From Corythucha ciliata (Eukaryota; Arthropoda; Insecta; Hemiptera; Tingidae): DNA of 64,000 nucleotides. The stretch spans positions 9,963,253 through 10,027,252 of the forward strand of contig CM075939.1 of NCBI GenBank assembly GCA_038030265.1, written 5' to 3'. The notes below the pieces were generated by a model. It made no database searches. It was not told where the DNA came from and saw only the letters and a program-made list of their open reading frames with translations. The position numbers were made by a program, and so were the translations under genes. This document shows, in pieces, positions 35,600 to 48,960 of this stretch; position 1 is the stretch's first letter, and the number at the start of each line of letters is the position of its first letter.

Positions 35600-38120
35600 T
35601 CAAGTTGGACTGAATCTGAAAAGGAAGTGGCAGGGAATGGCGCCATTAGAATTCGACTAACAAGGGAAAGCCTTTTGAAACCGAAATTGATGGAATTTAC
35701 ATATGACTGACAATGAGTTCTCTTTCATCAACGTGCCACCGCTTCCACTTGCTTCTCCGAGCAATTTCCATTCGCATTAAACTGTGATCCTTTTATCACG
35801 TTCGTTTCAATTTCTCTCCCGAGAGAAGACTACCTTCTGATATACAGCCATAGTCGAAGTACAATTAACGTTAGAAAGGGATTGGTTCTGCAGATGTGTG
35901 GTATACTGGGCTTGCCCTTGTCAGCTAGCGAGCTGTTGAGTTTCTCGAGAAATATTATTCCGAAGAGATCGCTGAAATCTAAAAATAATAGTAACGACCA
36001 TATTTTTTAACGAGGAACTGAGAGGATTCAAGAGTCACTTCAATCTCTTGGAATATTTCAAGCTTGAAGTTTACTATGTAAGCCTCCCCCGTCACCCCAT
36101 CATCATTTAAAATCTTTATAAGCATGATGACTTGTTTTGTACTTGAAACCTGAGTCTTATGTCGATATCTCATTGAAGATGAGGCAAAAGCACTTTATTA
36201 GTTTTAGTACCCCCTTCCCCCCAGTGCAGTTCTGTGCTTGAACTCGTTCGTAGCACGATTCTTGAACTTAAATGAACTTTCTTGAAATGAACTTGAACAT
36301 AAATGTTTATTTCAGGAAGCTAATCCTTCCACCACCTCATACTATTTCGACTATACGAACCCCCCTCCCCCATCACCACTACAACCATCAAGATCAGAAA
36401 CCAAGGGCGTATATGTTATGGGATATTGGGGAAGGGTTTCAACGCAGAAGACAGCCGCAAATCATAGTTGACAGTTTCTACTGTTGCGCGCCCCACATAC
36501 AGTGCCACATCGCTCCTAATTACCTCTCCAGATGCGCACTTCTTCAAATATACCCCACCTGCGACTAACTTCTATGCAAATATACATACCCCCCACCAAC
36601 CTTTATGACAGCGTAAATGTTTGCCGAGAAAATTTACCCTCTCACTCTCCTCCGTTATTTCAGGGATAATTGTTTTTTCCCTCTGTGGCAAAACCCAACC
36701 AGCAAGTCGGTCGGATTCATTGGGAACGTCTCCTTATTTGCAAATTACAGAGTTGATCACACAATTTTGTTCTCGTTCCAAGTTGTGAAGGAGGAAGTTT
36801 TTTTTTTTTTTTAACCCCCTTTTCAATAAAATTACGAAACGTTAATGTTGGGAAAAAGTAAATGGGCTTTTAAGAAAATTAAATAAAAGAGACGAGGGAG
36901 CAACACTCTTCGTTACGGCGCCATTTATTATTTATTCACTTTTATCATACAACCTTGTTCCCCCTCACCCCTTTTACTAGCAAATACAGTAACCTCGTTA
37001 ATAATCAAGCTCCGATGGAAAAGGAACTTTAATTCTGCTTCTACCTGAAAGTTGTACGTGGTCAGCTGTACACGACAAATAGGGGTGGGGAGAGGACGGC
37101 CACGCCGTTAAGACACTCTGATGGTGAGCAACGCTTTCAAGATGTTTCCTGGCTTTTTGGGGGGAAGGGGTTGGAGGAGAAGCTATAGGCGTGTAAATAT
37201 TTGAAAAGCCACTTAACGTTTACACCCCCAAAAAGCGTCTTTGTTTGGCGGGTGGTGGATAAGTGTATAGTTTTGCCTTCTTTTTAAAGAGAACCCCCAC
37301 CCATCCACTCACCAACCAATGGGGGGGGGGTACTCATTTATTCTTTAATATTCTTCTTATCCCTGAAGGGGAAATTCCGTGGATACTTTTTCTCAGAAGC
37401 GATAACAGAACGCAGTAAAAAAAAAATTCTGCCCCTTGACTTTCATGCCAGGCGAATTCCTCGATTATTATTTTCCTCAGCTTAATAATTCATATTCTAT
37501 TTATTCCTTTCAATTTAGATAATTTCTCGCGCTCCCCCCATCGACTTTTTTTCTTTTAATTCAGATTCTTTCCCATTCTGATCTATTTTTCAGACGAAAA
37601 GAAAACTTTTTAAGACCCTTCTTCTATCCCTTTACATTTACTCTCGCTCGAATTACAAAAAAGTTGCATTAAAGTTTAAACAGACGCGAGTGAAAAAAAG
37701 ATGAGGGCGAGACTCCCGGGCGAATATTTTATAAACTTTCTTTAAAAGTTATTTTATCGTCATTCTCTATATCACCCCTCCCCTTTCACCATCCAACACA
37801 GTCAACCCACAACATCACATACAACAGTTAAAAACAGAAGCAACAAAAACAGAGAGAGAGGGTGGAAAAAAAAAATTTTGAACCAATTAAGACTCGTAGG
37901 CAGTGATTTCCTAATTTGTCAGGCCGCCGCCTATGTGCCGAATAGTAAACAATCGGTAAAACAGGGTTCAGGGCCTGAACGTCGCCGACATTGGACTGCA
38001 TTCTGGTCACAGTCAGTCTGTTCTTGTAAAATACTGGAAGGCTGTTAAGTACCCAGCGCTTTTATTTAAATGTTTTCACGTCGGTAATTTAAAAAAAAAA
38101 AAAAAAACACACGCTGTGGA
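35600..38120. other. Gene-free stretch
   Basis: No supported gene. Pyrimidine-rich and A/T runs only; open frames are short. Confidence 0.5.
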
Positions 38121-38585
38121 GTCTCGGTCAAAAACGTCAAAACTAGACAACGAGCTCCATGCATATGCTATTCTCCTGTTCATTTGAAGCCAACACTAGT
38201 CAAAAATGAGCACTTTGCACCCACTTTCAAGCGTAATATGGCGATGGTGATTGGGAGCCTATAGCTATGGTCAAAAATGACGATTTTTTCCCCCTTTCTT
38301 CAAGAGTAATGCGGCGACTTTCAATATCGGGAGAATTATAAAAATTTAGGAGCTCACCTTCTGGATAAAATTCAATTGACGACCGAGCTCCGCATGCACA
38401 CCCTCCTATCCTGGTCATTGGGATCCAAACCTAGTCAAAAACGACCCCCCCCCCCCATTTTTCAGGTGTGATGCGGCGACTTTCATTCTGTCGCATCTGG
38501 AGAATATAAAAAGCTAGCTCAGCAGAGAAGCTCCACGGATCTTCCGACGGATGAAATTCAATCGCCGAAAAACTACATGCACATT

Positions 38586-38906
38586 TAGAGGTGGGTTAAA
38601 TAACGGTTAACTGTTATGGCGCAACAGTTAACAATAAAATAACTAACGACCAGTTAATCACGTTAAAAAATAACCGTTGAAAAATAACTGGTCAATTCAA
38701 CCAGTTTCTTCTCAACGCTCGGAGATGGCGTTATCTATCAACGATTTAACACTTTCAACAGTTGCGGGAGAAGAACTGTTGTCCCTAGCGGGAACGAAAC
38801 AAAACAGACCAACCAGTTAATTTTTAACGGCTATTTCGTAACAGCTATTTTTCGTCAACGAACGTTAATTAACGTTTACGAAGAATAAAGATAACGCCCA
38901 TCTCTA
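38586..38906. mobile_element. hAT-type non-autonomous element with perfect 8-bp target duplication
   Basis: A 321-bp element starting TAGAGGTGGGTTA and ending TAACGCCCATCTCTA. It is flanked on both sides by TGCACATT (38578-38585 and 38907-38914). The 8-bp duplication and TAGAGRTGGG-type ends are typical of hAT elements. It sits inside one unit of the 38.1-41.3 kb array. No transposase frame. Confidence 0.85.
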
Positions 38907-39998
38907 TGCACATTCTATTCTCCTGGTCTTTGGGAGTCCGAATGTCCAACTATGGTCAAAACGACGATTTGGTCCCTTTTTATGCGTAGTAGGGCGGTTT
39001 TCGGACTTTTGTACTGGAAAAGATTAAAGCGCTTGGATCTCAGCTTTCCGGATAAAATTCAAGTGTCGTAGAGCTCCATGCACATTCTATTCTTCTGGCC
39101 ATTGGGAGCCTGACTTTCGTAAAAAACAACAAAAAAAAAACAAAAACAAAAAAAACACACAATTTAGCCCCTTCGAGTGTAGTGCGGCGATTTTCGATCT
39201 CTCGAATAAGGAGAATATATTCTCCTGGTTGTTGGGGACAAAATCTTGTCAAAACAGACGATTTTGCCCCCTTTTTCCAGGGTAATGCGGCGATTTTTGA
39301 TGTTTCGTATTGGGATGTGCTAGGAGCTTGGTTTCCGTTAGAATTTATTTCGTCGACGAGGTCTCAGCACATTCTATTCTCCTGGTCATTAAAGGACCAA
39401 AACAAGGTCAAAAACGACGGTTTTGCCCCTTTTTCTCCTGTTTTGAGCCGATTTTCAGTCTTTTTTATTAGGAGAATATCATGTGTTAGGAGCACCGCTG
39501 CGAAAGATTTTCTTCCTGCAATTAGTTGGGTGTGCCCTTAAAAAGGGCATAAAATTCCCACGTGGTTATAAAGCGTTCTAAGTGAGCGCAAAATTCTCTC
39601 GAGAGTGATATCGGACACTTCTAGAAACGTCGATCTCTTAACCGTTATACAGAACGCTCAAAATCGCCCTTTCATTGTAGTCGCACGTCTGACCACTTTA
39701 CGGTGAAAATTCCTCCGGTGACGCCGTCCCAGCACATTCTATTCTCCTGGTCAATAAAGGACCAAAACTTGTCAAAAACGACGATTTTTCCCCTACTTTC
39801 AGTCATTTTCGGCAATTTTGGAACTTTCGTATCAGGAGAATAAGATGTGCTGGGAGCTGGTACAAAGAAGTTTTTTTGTTTGTTTGTTTGTTTTTGTTTT
39901 TTTTTTTTTGCGTTAAACGGGTACCCACGTGTTACTGGCTGAAACGAGCATAAAATTGCAACGTTGATATTTAGCGTTCTAAGTTAGAGAACCTTTAG

Positions 39999-40260
39999 AA
40001 CCCAGGTACGGAAACACGCGATAACCGCCATATTTGGTCCCTCCGCCTTTTTATCGCTTGTGAAGTCACTCCATTTAATAATAATAATGAAAAAGAAGAA
40101 TGAAGCTGTTTAAAAAAAAAAAGAAATCAGATGGTATGTTTTGAGAACTGAAGAGAGACAATCAAGAGACGTGTGGAAGAGAAAATACTTATCAAGACCC
40201 GAGTGATACCGACCGGAGGGACCAAATATGGCGGTTATCGCGTGTTTCCGTACTCGGGTT
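39999..40260. mobile_element. MITE with about 45-bp terminal inverted repeats
   Basis: The arms 39999-40045 and 40214-40260 are nearly exact reverse complements (core CGCGATAACCGCCATATTTG). Total length is 262 bp. Inserted in the tandem array. Target duplication not clear. Confidence 0.8.
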
Positions 40261-40531
40261 ATACATATAGTAGCCTTATCTAAGTGAGCCCAAATTTCTC
40301 ACAAGGGTGTTATCGGACACCCCTATAAATGTCGATATCTTAACCCTTCCGGAATGTTCAAAATCGCTATTTAATTTTAGTCGCACGTCTCACCAATTTG
40401 CAACGAAAATTCGTCCGGTGACGAACTCTCAACACATTCTATTCTCCTAGTCGTTGGGGACCAAATCTTGTCAAAAACGATGATTTCGCCTTTTTCCCAG
40501 TGTAATGCGTCGATTTTTGTTATTTTGTATT

Positions 40532-40929
40532 AAGGCCCCTACACACGTTCCGACACGACCATCCTACCCTAGGATCCTAAGCTGTAGGACGTGCTCTACA
40601 CACCTTCCGACAAGACCTTCCTTTCTATTTAAAAAAAACATCTGTGTGCAACGATAAAAAGTGGGGATTGAAAGGAAGACCGACCAACCTAGCTGGAAGA
40701 GGGACGCTTGAGGGGTGACAAGAGGAGTGGAGGTTAGTATAGAACGGGCTCTACACATGTTCCGACAAGAAGAAAAAGGAAGGTAGCCCGTCGGGTGTAG
40801 GAAGGTTGAGACCTTCCTACCATCCTAGCCTAGGAGACCGACCGTTTTGACTCTCCGACAGGCCTACACACGTTCCAACCGTAGGATCCTAGGTAAGGAC
40901 GGTCGTGTCGGAACGTGTGTAGGGGCCTT
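40532..40929. mobile_element. Inverted-repeat DNA element with AAGGCCCCTACACACG ends
   Basis: Terminal inverted repeats of about 29 bp (40532-40560 and 40901-40929) start AAGGCCCCTACACACGTTCC. Interior copies of the CTACACACGTTCC-like phrase make it internally repetitive. TTA, or a mutated TTAA, lies at both ends. At 41116 a lone similar end (AAGCCCTGTACACACGAGG) marks another, possibly truncated, element. Confidence 0.8.
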
Positions 40930-41274
40930 TAGGAGAATATAATGTGCTAGCAACATAAGAATGTGCATAAAATTCCCTCGTTGATATTAATCCTTCAAAA
41001 TAGGCCCAAATTGCTGTCGAGAGTGACATCGGGCTACCCTGGAAATGCCCATCTCTCAACCCAATTAGCACGCTAGAAAACGCTCGAATTCGATTCAATT
41101 TTCGATATTTCGTACTAAAGCCCTGTACACACGAGGACATTTATGTCATGGCGTCAAATGTTCAATATGTTCGAGTAATGGTTCCTTGTCGTCAAGGGCC
41201 CAGAACTATGTGAAAAACTATGATTTTGTCCCTTTTTTCCAGTGTAATGCGGCGATTCGACCTTGTAGAATAGA

Positions 41275-41545
41275 ATCGACCTTGTCCAATAAGGCGTACA
41301 CTCACATCCCAGTTGATCTGGCTAAAATTCAGAAGACTGCGGTAGAAGAAAAAAAAGTTTTTACAACAAAAGAAAATGATAAAAAAGAGAACGTGAACAA
41401 CCCTGACAGGGAAGTCGCAGATAGAAAGTCAGACCGTCCTATTAAGTACTCGCAGCAGTCAGCATGTACTGTAAGCGTAGCGAGAAAAGTGACAGAACAC
41501 GCTGTGTTTGATTCAGGAATTTATTTAAACCGAAAAGAATGTTAA
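41275..41545 (+). other. Open frame of unknown meaning, about 90 codons
   Basis: The frame reads through 41186-41545. Its first part is tandem-array sequence, but from about 41275 it is lysine-rich and not repetitive (KAYTHIPVDLAKIQKTAVEE; DREVADRKSDRPIKYSQQ). I do not recognise it. It could be a lone exon, a decayed element frame or chance. Confidence 0.2.
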
Positions 41546-41549
41546 ACTG

Positions 41550-43550
41550 TAGTGAATGCGGGCAATTTAATTAACAATTCGATGATTATCAGAATAATTA
41601 AGATCCCTCCACGCTAGCGTGTTAGTTGAGACTTTGAGAGAGGTGAAGGCACTAAGTCGCGAGACAATCTTCACGATCTTGCGAAGAAAGCTCTTCGCAC
41701 TACCCAAGAAGCTGAACTTTTCGCGAGTACTCTGCAAAACTTTATCAACCCCTCTCCTCTTCTTCACCCAAGGCGGGTGCTCTTAACCCTGGTTTTTAAA
41801 GATTCGAATTTCTAAAGGTAATGCATGGTTGGAGGGGTGGGTGGGGGTGTGGTGGTTAATACCTCAAAACACCCGAAGGGGGTGAATCGCTCGCATAACT
41901 CGAACGCTTTCAACCTTATTAACCTCTTGTGGTGGGGGGTTGGGGGGTCTCAAACTATTTTCTTGTTTTCGAACAAAACTCCTTCCAGCGTCTATAGTCG
42001 CTAATTAAATCTGTTTAGGGAAACTTTCCGGGGAAAATACAACGCTTGAGATTCCCGTTTGTTCAAGAAGAAGAAGAAAAAAAAAAATGAATGATTTTTT
42101 AATTTTTAAGAGTGCCAAGGAAATGATGGGAGCACACGAAGAGCTTAACCATCCTCTGTGTACAGTGGGAGGGGGGAGGGGTGCTAAAGGAGTCCCCCGG
42201 CAGATGTTGGAGAGATAGTAATTGGTCGGTATATTACCAGAAACTGCACCCCACCGCACCCTTCTTCACCCGATTATTCAACATATATCACGTACTCTAA
42301 TGCCTCATAAATAATGACGTTTTACTGTGCCCCCAGCTGGTTATGGGAGGGGTTTGGGGTGGGGTGAGAGTGTCACTGGGCCACCGAGGTGGTGTTATAA
42401 CGAGTTATAAGGGCTGATGCGTTTTGAGGGAGAGTGAATCACTACTGTATTTGAGATGAGTTTGTGTTAGTGTGAGGGAGTGGGGAGTTGTAGCGAAAGG
42501 CGAGTTAAGAAGGACCTTCTCATAATAAAGGCGAGGATACGAGTTATGGCCTCCTAAGAAAAGGCGATTCGGCACAGATTTTCTTGAAATTGTGATTTAT
42601 GTAGAGGCGAAGCAGGAGGGGGAGGTTCTATTGCGTGCATATTTTACCCTCGACGCTACCTGTAACTCGTCAATCTGCCCCCCACCCCTCCCAACTTCAG
42701 CATTTCTCCCAGGGAGGCATTGTTTTATTTCCGGCCCAACTGCCGAGTCGCGTGGGTCGTGGGCTTGCGGAGACATCGAAGAGCCCTCACCACCTACCTT
42801 TCTTCTACCCACACTACCCATCAGGGTGGGGGGAGCGGGGTTTGGAGAGGCTAGTATCAGCCCTTTCGAAAATTGAAATATGGCCCACAAAAACCTATAC
42901 CTATCATGGGCTTGGAGACGTGTCCGAATTTACCCGCTTTCCTCCCACTCATCCCCCAGCATTTCCTGGGGCCAGAACTGTGTGAAATGAAAAGGAAAAC
43001 TGATACAACAATAACATTTATTTGGGGGGGGGGGGGTCTTTGCGTTTGTCATGTCATGAATGATGCATTTACATTGCAAAGAAATCAAATTTTTTATACG
43101 AAACTTAAAAGGTTCAAGGATGTTATGCGTTTTACTCCTTTATATTCCAATGATTTTATTTCGTTTTGGAATCTAATTTTCGTATTTTCAAGTACATAGA
43201 ATATTTCGTAATAAACGTGATATAATACACACAAAAAATTGCTATTTTTTGCCGCGATTGTACTGCCGTAGTATATAAATTTATCACTTTCATTATACAT
43301 ATTAAACAATACGTAAAATTGTCTACATTTAATATATATATTTTTAAAATTTCATCTAATTTCGTTCGTTTTTCTGTACAATTCTAATGTACAATGTTAT
43401 TTATATTTGAACAAAAATACAAAATTGGCTTTCCCACACCTCCACCGCCGAAAACAGTACACTATCGCTCAAATTTTGATCGCCGATTTCGATTTCAAGT
43501 AGTATATATGTCATTTGCAATGGCCGGGTTCGCCCATTGCCCGAAAAATT
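41550..43550. other. Gene-free stretch
   Basis: No supported gene. There are G- and C-rich runs (42340-43035) with overlapping low-complexity frames on both strands that I treat as spurious. Confidence 0.5.
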
Positions 43551-43555
43551 TACCC

Positions 43556-44290
43556 AAAACGCGATATGGGCAGTGAAAAATGATCACAACGCGTCGTGGG
43601 TAATTTTATTCGCCCGATGGGTGGAATGAAATATCCATAACGCGTCCTGGGTAACTCGTTTTACTCAATAATCGAAATACACGTTAGGTTAGTCTATTTC
43701 GCGGCGTGGGTCTTCCGATTTTACCCATAACACGTTCTGGCTACTTCGATTTACCCGCAACGCGTTCTGCGCATTTTGAGTTACTCACAAAGCAGAGTCA
43801 GATGTGTCCCAACTCCCATTACAGCGTTACTGCTGTATAATTACAGTAAATGAAACGGAATGATAATTGAACACGATATGCATGAATGAAAAAAATATTA
43901 TAACAAAAATGAAATTAAAAAGAAAAGACAGTAGCGAAAGACCCAAAGAGGCATTTATTCACGCATGATATTTATGCTCCCGTGATATTTACCCCGAGAA
44001 CACACGAGACGCCCAAAAGACTCAAACTGTAAGTTATATCGCTGTTCTAATCAGGCAAGACACAGAATCCGGGTTAAAATCGCTGTGAGGGTAATTCGAA
44101 ATACGCACAACGCGTTGTGGGTAAAATCGGAAGACCCACGACGCGAAATAGACTCACCCTAACCTTAATTCCGGCTACCGAGTAAAATGAATTACCCAGA
44201 ACGCGTTATGGGTATTTCATTCCACCCACTGGGCGAATAAAATTACCCACGACGCGTTGTGAACATTTCGCACTGCCCATAACGCGCGAA
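43556..44290. mobile_element. Foldback-type element built of short palindromes
   Basis: Two arms of about 200-230 bp (43556-43790 and 44090-44290) are inverted copies around a central single-copy region of about 300 bp. Each arm contains several near-palindromic units of the form TACCCATAACGCGTTNTGGG, about every 40-60 bp. No transposase frame. Confidence 0.75.
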
Positions 44291-44299
44291 TAGCATATA

Positions 44300-46319
44300 C
44301 ACAAAACTGCGCTCTAGAACAAACCTTGAAATGAGAGGTTGTGCGAGGGGGCAGAATAAGATAATGTTGTTTTGGAAAAAGATTAACTTTAAGCTAGGGG
44401 ATGTGAATAATACACGGCATATTCATCCCCCTCTCCTCCTCTCATTTTTTTTTTTCGAATCCCCTTCCCCTCTTTTCACAGCTTTTTAAGGTTTATGTCA
44501 TTTTAGCACAAAAGGGTGAATGGTAAATGGCGTAGGGATGAAGGGAATTCGGAGTGGTGATGGAGGGGGAAGGAAGGCTGGCAGCAGGAAAAAAGGGAGA
44601 AAAATAGCGTCAAAGCTGTCGCTAATATTTACAAGGCGTATAAATGACCTCGTTTCCTATCCATCACTCTTTTCACTCTTCATCCCAACCCCACTCCTAC
44701 CACCGCCACAGTTTCCACGACAAGGGCATGCTGCCTTTCTAAAAACTTTTCTTGCCCCCCCCTCTCCTTCCATCCCATTCCTTTACACAACTGTGAAAAT
44801 CCGCTTCTCTTCCTATACAGTAGTAAGCGTGGTTGCCTCTCCCCCATTCCAATGGTACAGTCTCCCATTTGCAAAGTTTCCCACGTTTTAACATTCCAAG
44901 ATGAAAAAAAAAAAAAGTGTGTAATGGTGAAGGGGGTGGGGAGAATTTCTTAGGCTCCCCCTCCCAACTCGAATGAGCCACTTCTTTTTTTTACAGTTTG
45001 GGAACGTTGTAAAGAAAAAAAAAGTTCTCTTTTTTAACTTATTCAACGCTGACGAAATCATTTTTTATTCCAGCGGCCGCACCCCCGTCTCATTTACTTA
45101 AAGAGGAAGATTAGAGAGACCTATCCAAAATCCCCACCCCCTACCCCTTCACCACTCCAGAAACTAAGCATCCTCACTGCAATACAGTCTTTCTTCCTTG
45201 CCCCCCCCCCCACTGTGTTAACTGTCCATACCCACCCCTCCCCACAATCATTTCCATCAAAATATACAAGAACCGGAGGTCTTTTTGGAGGAGGGATGGG
45301 TGTGGCGTAGGATGAACTTATTAGTCTTTCTATTTAAAAAGGGTAGGATAAAAAAAGTCTTACTTTTTTATCCTCCCCCCTCTTCATCACCAAACAAAAC
45401 TAAAAAATTCTTTCGTATTATTTATACAATAAAACCGTACAACTCATCCCACGGGGGGTTGTAACAGAAAAAGAACGTACGACACCGAATTATTTCTCTC
45501 CATTTAAATTTATTTGCTCAAATTCGATGAAGTTGAACTTTTCTATTACAAACCCCGAAGTTCCCATTCAGTCTAAAAACTTTTTTTATTATTATTATTG
45601 TCCCTCAATTGGCGGCATTCCTGCGGAGGAGGAAAGCCCTCCACGAGGCCCTTTTGTTTGTGTGACACTTTGTTTAAAAACGTAAAACAATATTGATTGT
45701 TTTGAAATCTAATAACAAAGTATTTACAGCGGTAAACAAAAATAGTCGAGACAAATATTTGGCGTGATTATTATCCACAGCGAAATGTTTAAGATGTAAA
45801 TACAATTAAATTTATTACTATTTACATTGAAAGATGGGTGAGGAGGCGAAGGAGGAGTTGAATGAGTAGGAAGAGGTGGTGGTGGAGGAGGGGGTTTGTC
45901 TGACAATAGTCGAACTGTCTGCGAGAGGGGTATTGGTGTCGGGCGGGGGATCATTTGATTATTTTTCGTTTAAAGTAGTAGTAATTTTTTTTTTTTAAGG
46001 GAAGACGGATTTCAAGGGGACACGATTAGTCGTGTCCGGCTACCTGGAAAGCGTTAGCGCTGTCAGCAGAGTGACGATGACTAGCTGAAAAATAGATGGG
46101 CAGCAGCATGTGACATTGGCTGAACCGCCTGGAACATTTAAATTTCACGCCTTTTTAAATTAAAAGCTCGCAAGTCATGTATACATTTTATTTTAAGACA
46201 CAGAAAGTTTTCATGCACATACCTACGTGGAAAAGAACAAGTTTGAGACTTTGGTGTTTGTTTATAGGTAAAGGGAGAACCCATCCCATGAAACGCAACT
46301 AACAGCGTCAGGGGGACAT
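44300..46319. other. Gene-free stretch
   Basis: No supported gene. Homopolymer C and A/T runs and short biased frames only. Confidence 0.5.
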
Positions 46320-47860
46320 CTAAAAACAGCAAAATTGACTATTTGCTACCCTTAATAGAAAAACTGACGATTCGCTACTTTAAAATGGCTAAACAGACAA
46401 TTAGTGTTCCGAAAATTGCCAAACGGGCAATTCACGCTCGAAAAATAACCATTCGTGCCGTAAAATGGCAAAACTGACGATCCGCGCTTTTAAAATGGCA
46501 AAACTGTTCATTTATAACAAAAAAAATTGTGAATGGCTAAACTATATCCGTTCCCACCCTAAAATTGACTACTGACGGTTCGCCTTTTGGAAATAGGCAA
46601 CCGAACGATTCACGCCCTGAAAATGGCTCAAATGACGATTCGCACCTTTGAAAATGCTTAAAATAATGACTCACACACCTTCACCAAACAAAACTAAATG
46701 GCTGAACTGACATAATTTGTGGTCTAGAAATGGCCAAGTTGACAATTCGCACCCCAAAATGGCAAAACTGACGATTCGCGCTTCTAAAAAATAACCAATG
46801 TGAAAACTCACGACCTAAAAATGGCTAACTGACCGTTCGGCCCTAGGTATAGCTTGGCGGACTAGTAGAGTCTGAAAAAATGGCAAATCTAGACTATTAT
46901 CTTACAAATATTGGTAAAACTGAAGATAATTTGCGCCTTACTGGTTATTCACACCCAAAACATTGTAAAAAATGTGTGCCCTGAAAATTGCCAAATTTAC
47001 CATTCTGCGCTATTGAAAATGGCTAAACTGACGATTCTTGCACTAAAATAACCAAAAGTTTTAAAAATCTCAATCTTCAAAGTTTAACTCAAATGGTCAA
47101 ACCCCCGCTCTTTGCAAAGCGTCAGTGACGATTCGTCCCTTAAATGTGGTAGAACTGGCTGATCAGGCTCTAAAAAGGGGCGGCTGGCCGTACTGAGAAT
47201 TCAGGCCAATCCCCCTCCACCTCTTCAGTGGCTAAACTGATAAATTCGCGCCTTGAAAAACGCTATTCGCGTTCCTAAATGGCCAAATTGACTATTCATG
47301 TCCTAACGATCACCAAAATGACTATTCACGGACTAAAAATTGTAAACTCAGTTACCGACGAAAGAATTCTGGTTTCGGACTATGGATTTTCTTACTCCTC
47401 CCTCCCATCTACAACAGTTAATTTCGCTGAAACTGTCCATTTCATCCTTAAAACTGATGTCAATTTCGTCGTAAAAAACTCTCAATTTTGCCCGAGTGGA
47501 GTACTAAAAACTCTCACAACTGTCAATGTCGGCCCAGAAACTGTCAATTATCAAAAATAACGGTCAATGTTGTCCGAGAATCTATCAATGTCGACTGTCA
47601 GTTTCGTCCACTGTCAAATTACTGACTGTCAAATTAAGTTTCAAATATGTGAATTTCGTCCTGGAAAATATCAACAGACATTTGGCCTGGAGACGTCAAT
47701 TTTGTTCTTCAAACTGTCAATTTCGTACTTTATAGGTACTGACAGTTTAGAATGAAAGTGAGTATTTTAGGACGACATTGATAGTTTTGACGACGAAATT
47801 TACAATTTTCTAGGCAAAATGGACAGTTATAGAGCGGAATTGGCTGTTTCCGGGACTGTT
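46320..47860. repeat. Families A then B, same order as in gene A intron 3
   Basis: 46320-47360 is family A (AAATGGCTAAACTGACGATT units). 47390-47860 is family B (ACTGTCAATTTCGTCC units), which switches strand near 47735. The junction segment at 47290-47390 closely matches 5300-5390 and, inverted, 11050-11140. Confidence 0.8.
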
Positions 47861-47949
47861 TTCCGCGATACAACAATATTCTGGGCCCATCTTTTACTAG
47901 GCGCGGACCCTGGACAAGCCGGCCATGACTAGGCCTAACGAATATGTAT

Positions 47950-48960
47950 GAGTGTGCAAGTTCGGGACCGAATTTCAGTGAAATTACAAGTTTCCTGGCT
48001 AAATATTCGGGAAAATTGCAAGTTTCAGGTCTCTACTTACGCGAAATTGCAATTTCCTTACTTTTATTTTTAGCGAAATTTTAGTTTCGGGGCTAATTAT
48101 TCGCGAAATTGTTTGTTTTTGGTCTTTTTTTCGTGAAATTGTTAGTTTCTGGGCTTCTTTCTGGTGATTGTGGGACCCGGTCTAGCCACCCACGACAGCG
48201 CTTCAAGTCTAACGTTACAGCCGCAAAATTGCAACATTGGGAGTTCAATATCCGCGATTGAAACCTTCCTGGCTGAATTTTCAATTTCTATTTTTCTATT
48301 TTTCCCGAACCCACCATCCACCAAGGGCTAAAGTGTGCGATTTTCAGGTTCATTTTGACGAGCCCTATTAAGAGTAGCCTATCAAGGTCCCATGTGCGCA
48401 GTTTTTTTGTGCGAGCAAGCTTACAGACGATTCTACGCCTGAAATTGATAAAAAAGGCTAACGCCCGGTTTCAGTATGTCCTTAGGCGGCTAAAATTGAG
48501 AATGCACGCTAATTTACTGTTTTTGAGCAATCAGACTGCTAAAAGTGCGAAAAAGCGCTCATTCTTGGCTAAATGGCGAAAAGGCGTTCCTTCGAGGCTA
48601 AAATTGAGACATAATGCGTCAATTCATGGTTTTTGACATACAAATTCCGCGCCAATGATTATGTGTAGTTCTAACGGGCAAATTGGCGACTAAAATTAAG
48701 ATAAGCACCAACTCCCATACCTAAAAAAAATATTTTTATTAAAAATTATTAGAATTAAAACGCCAATATAACTCGGCTGAAAAAAGAAATGAGATAAAGC
48801 GCTGCTTATATCAGTAAAAATAAAGAAAAGGCGCTCATTCGCAGCTAAAAGAAAACAGACAAAAATACGGATAATTTATTGATGAAAACGACAAAAATTG
48901 GCTAATCCGTTGATTCCTGATTCAATTTCATGACTGAAATTGGAAAAATTGGCTTTGAAG
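47950..48960. repeat. Families C then D
   Basis: 47950-48330 has GCGAAATTGCAAGTTTC-like units (family C). 48340-48960 has AAAATTGAGAAAA-GCGC units (family D, reverse strand). Confidence 0.7.

Larger units (their letters stand above)
38130..41265. repeat. Diverged tandem array with unit of about 200-350 bp
   Basis: The phrase CACATTCTATTCTCCTGGTC or a variant appears near 38160, 38392, 38910, 39075, 39370, 39732 and 40435. It is followed each time by a (T)TGTCAAAAACGACGATTTTG-like phrase and then AATGCGGCGATTTT. The units differ in length, partly because DNA elements have inserted. Non-coding. Confidence 0.8.

Noticed and set aside
42597..42985. Overlapping frames of about 100 codons on both strands
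   Set aside because: Pro/Gly-rich products of C- and G-rich runs; no splice context, no family.
44520..44891. 123-codon plus-strand frame
   Set aside because: Lys/Gly then Pro/Phe bias from G-rich and pyrimidine-rich DNA; no recognisable domain.
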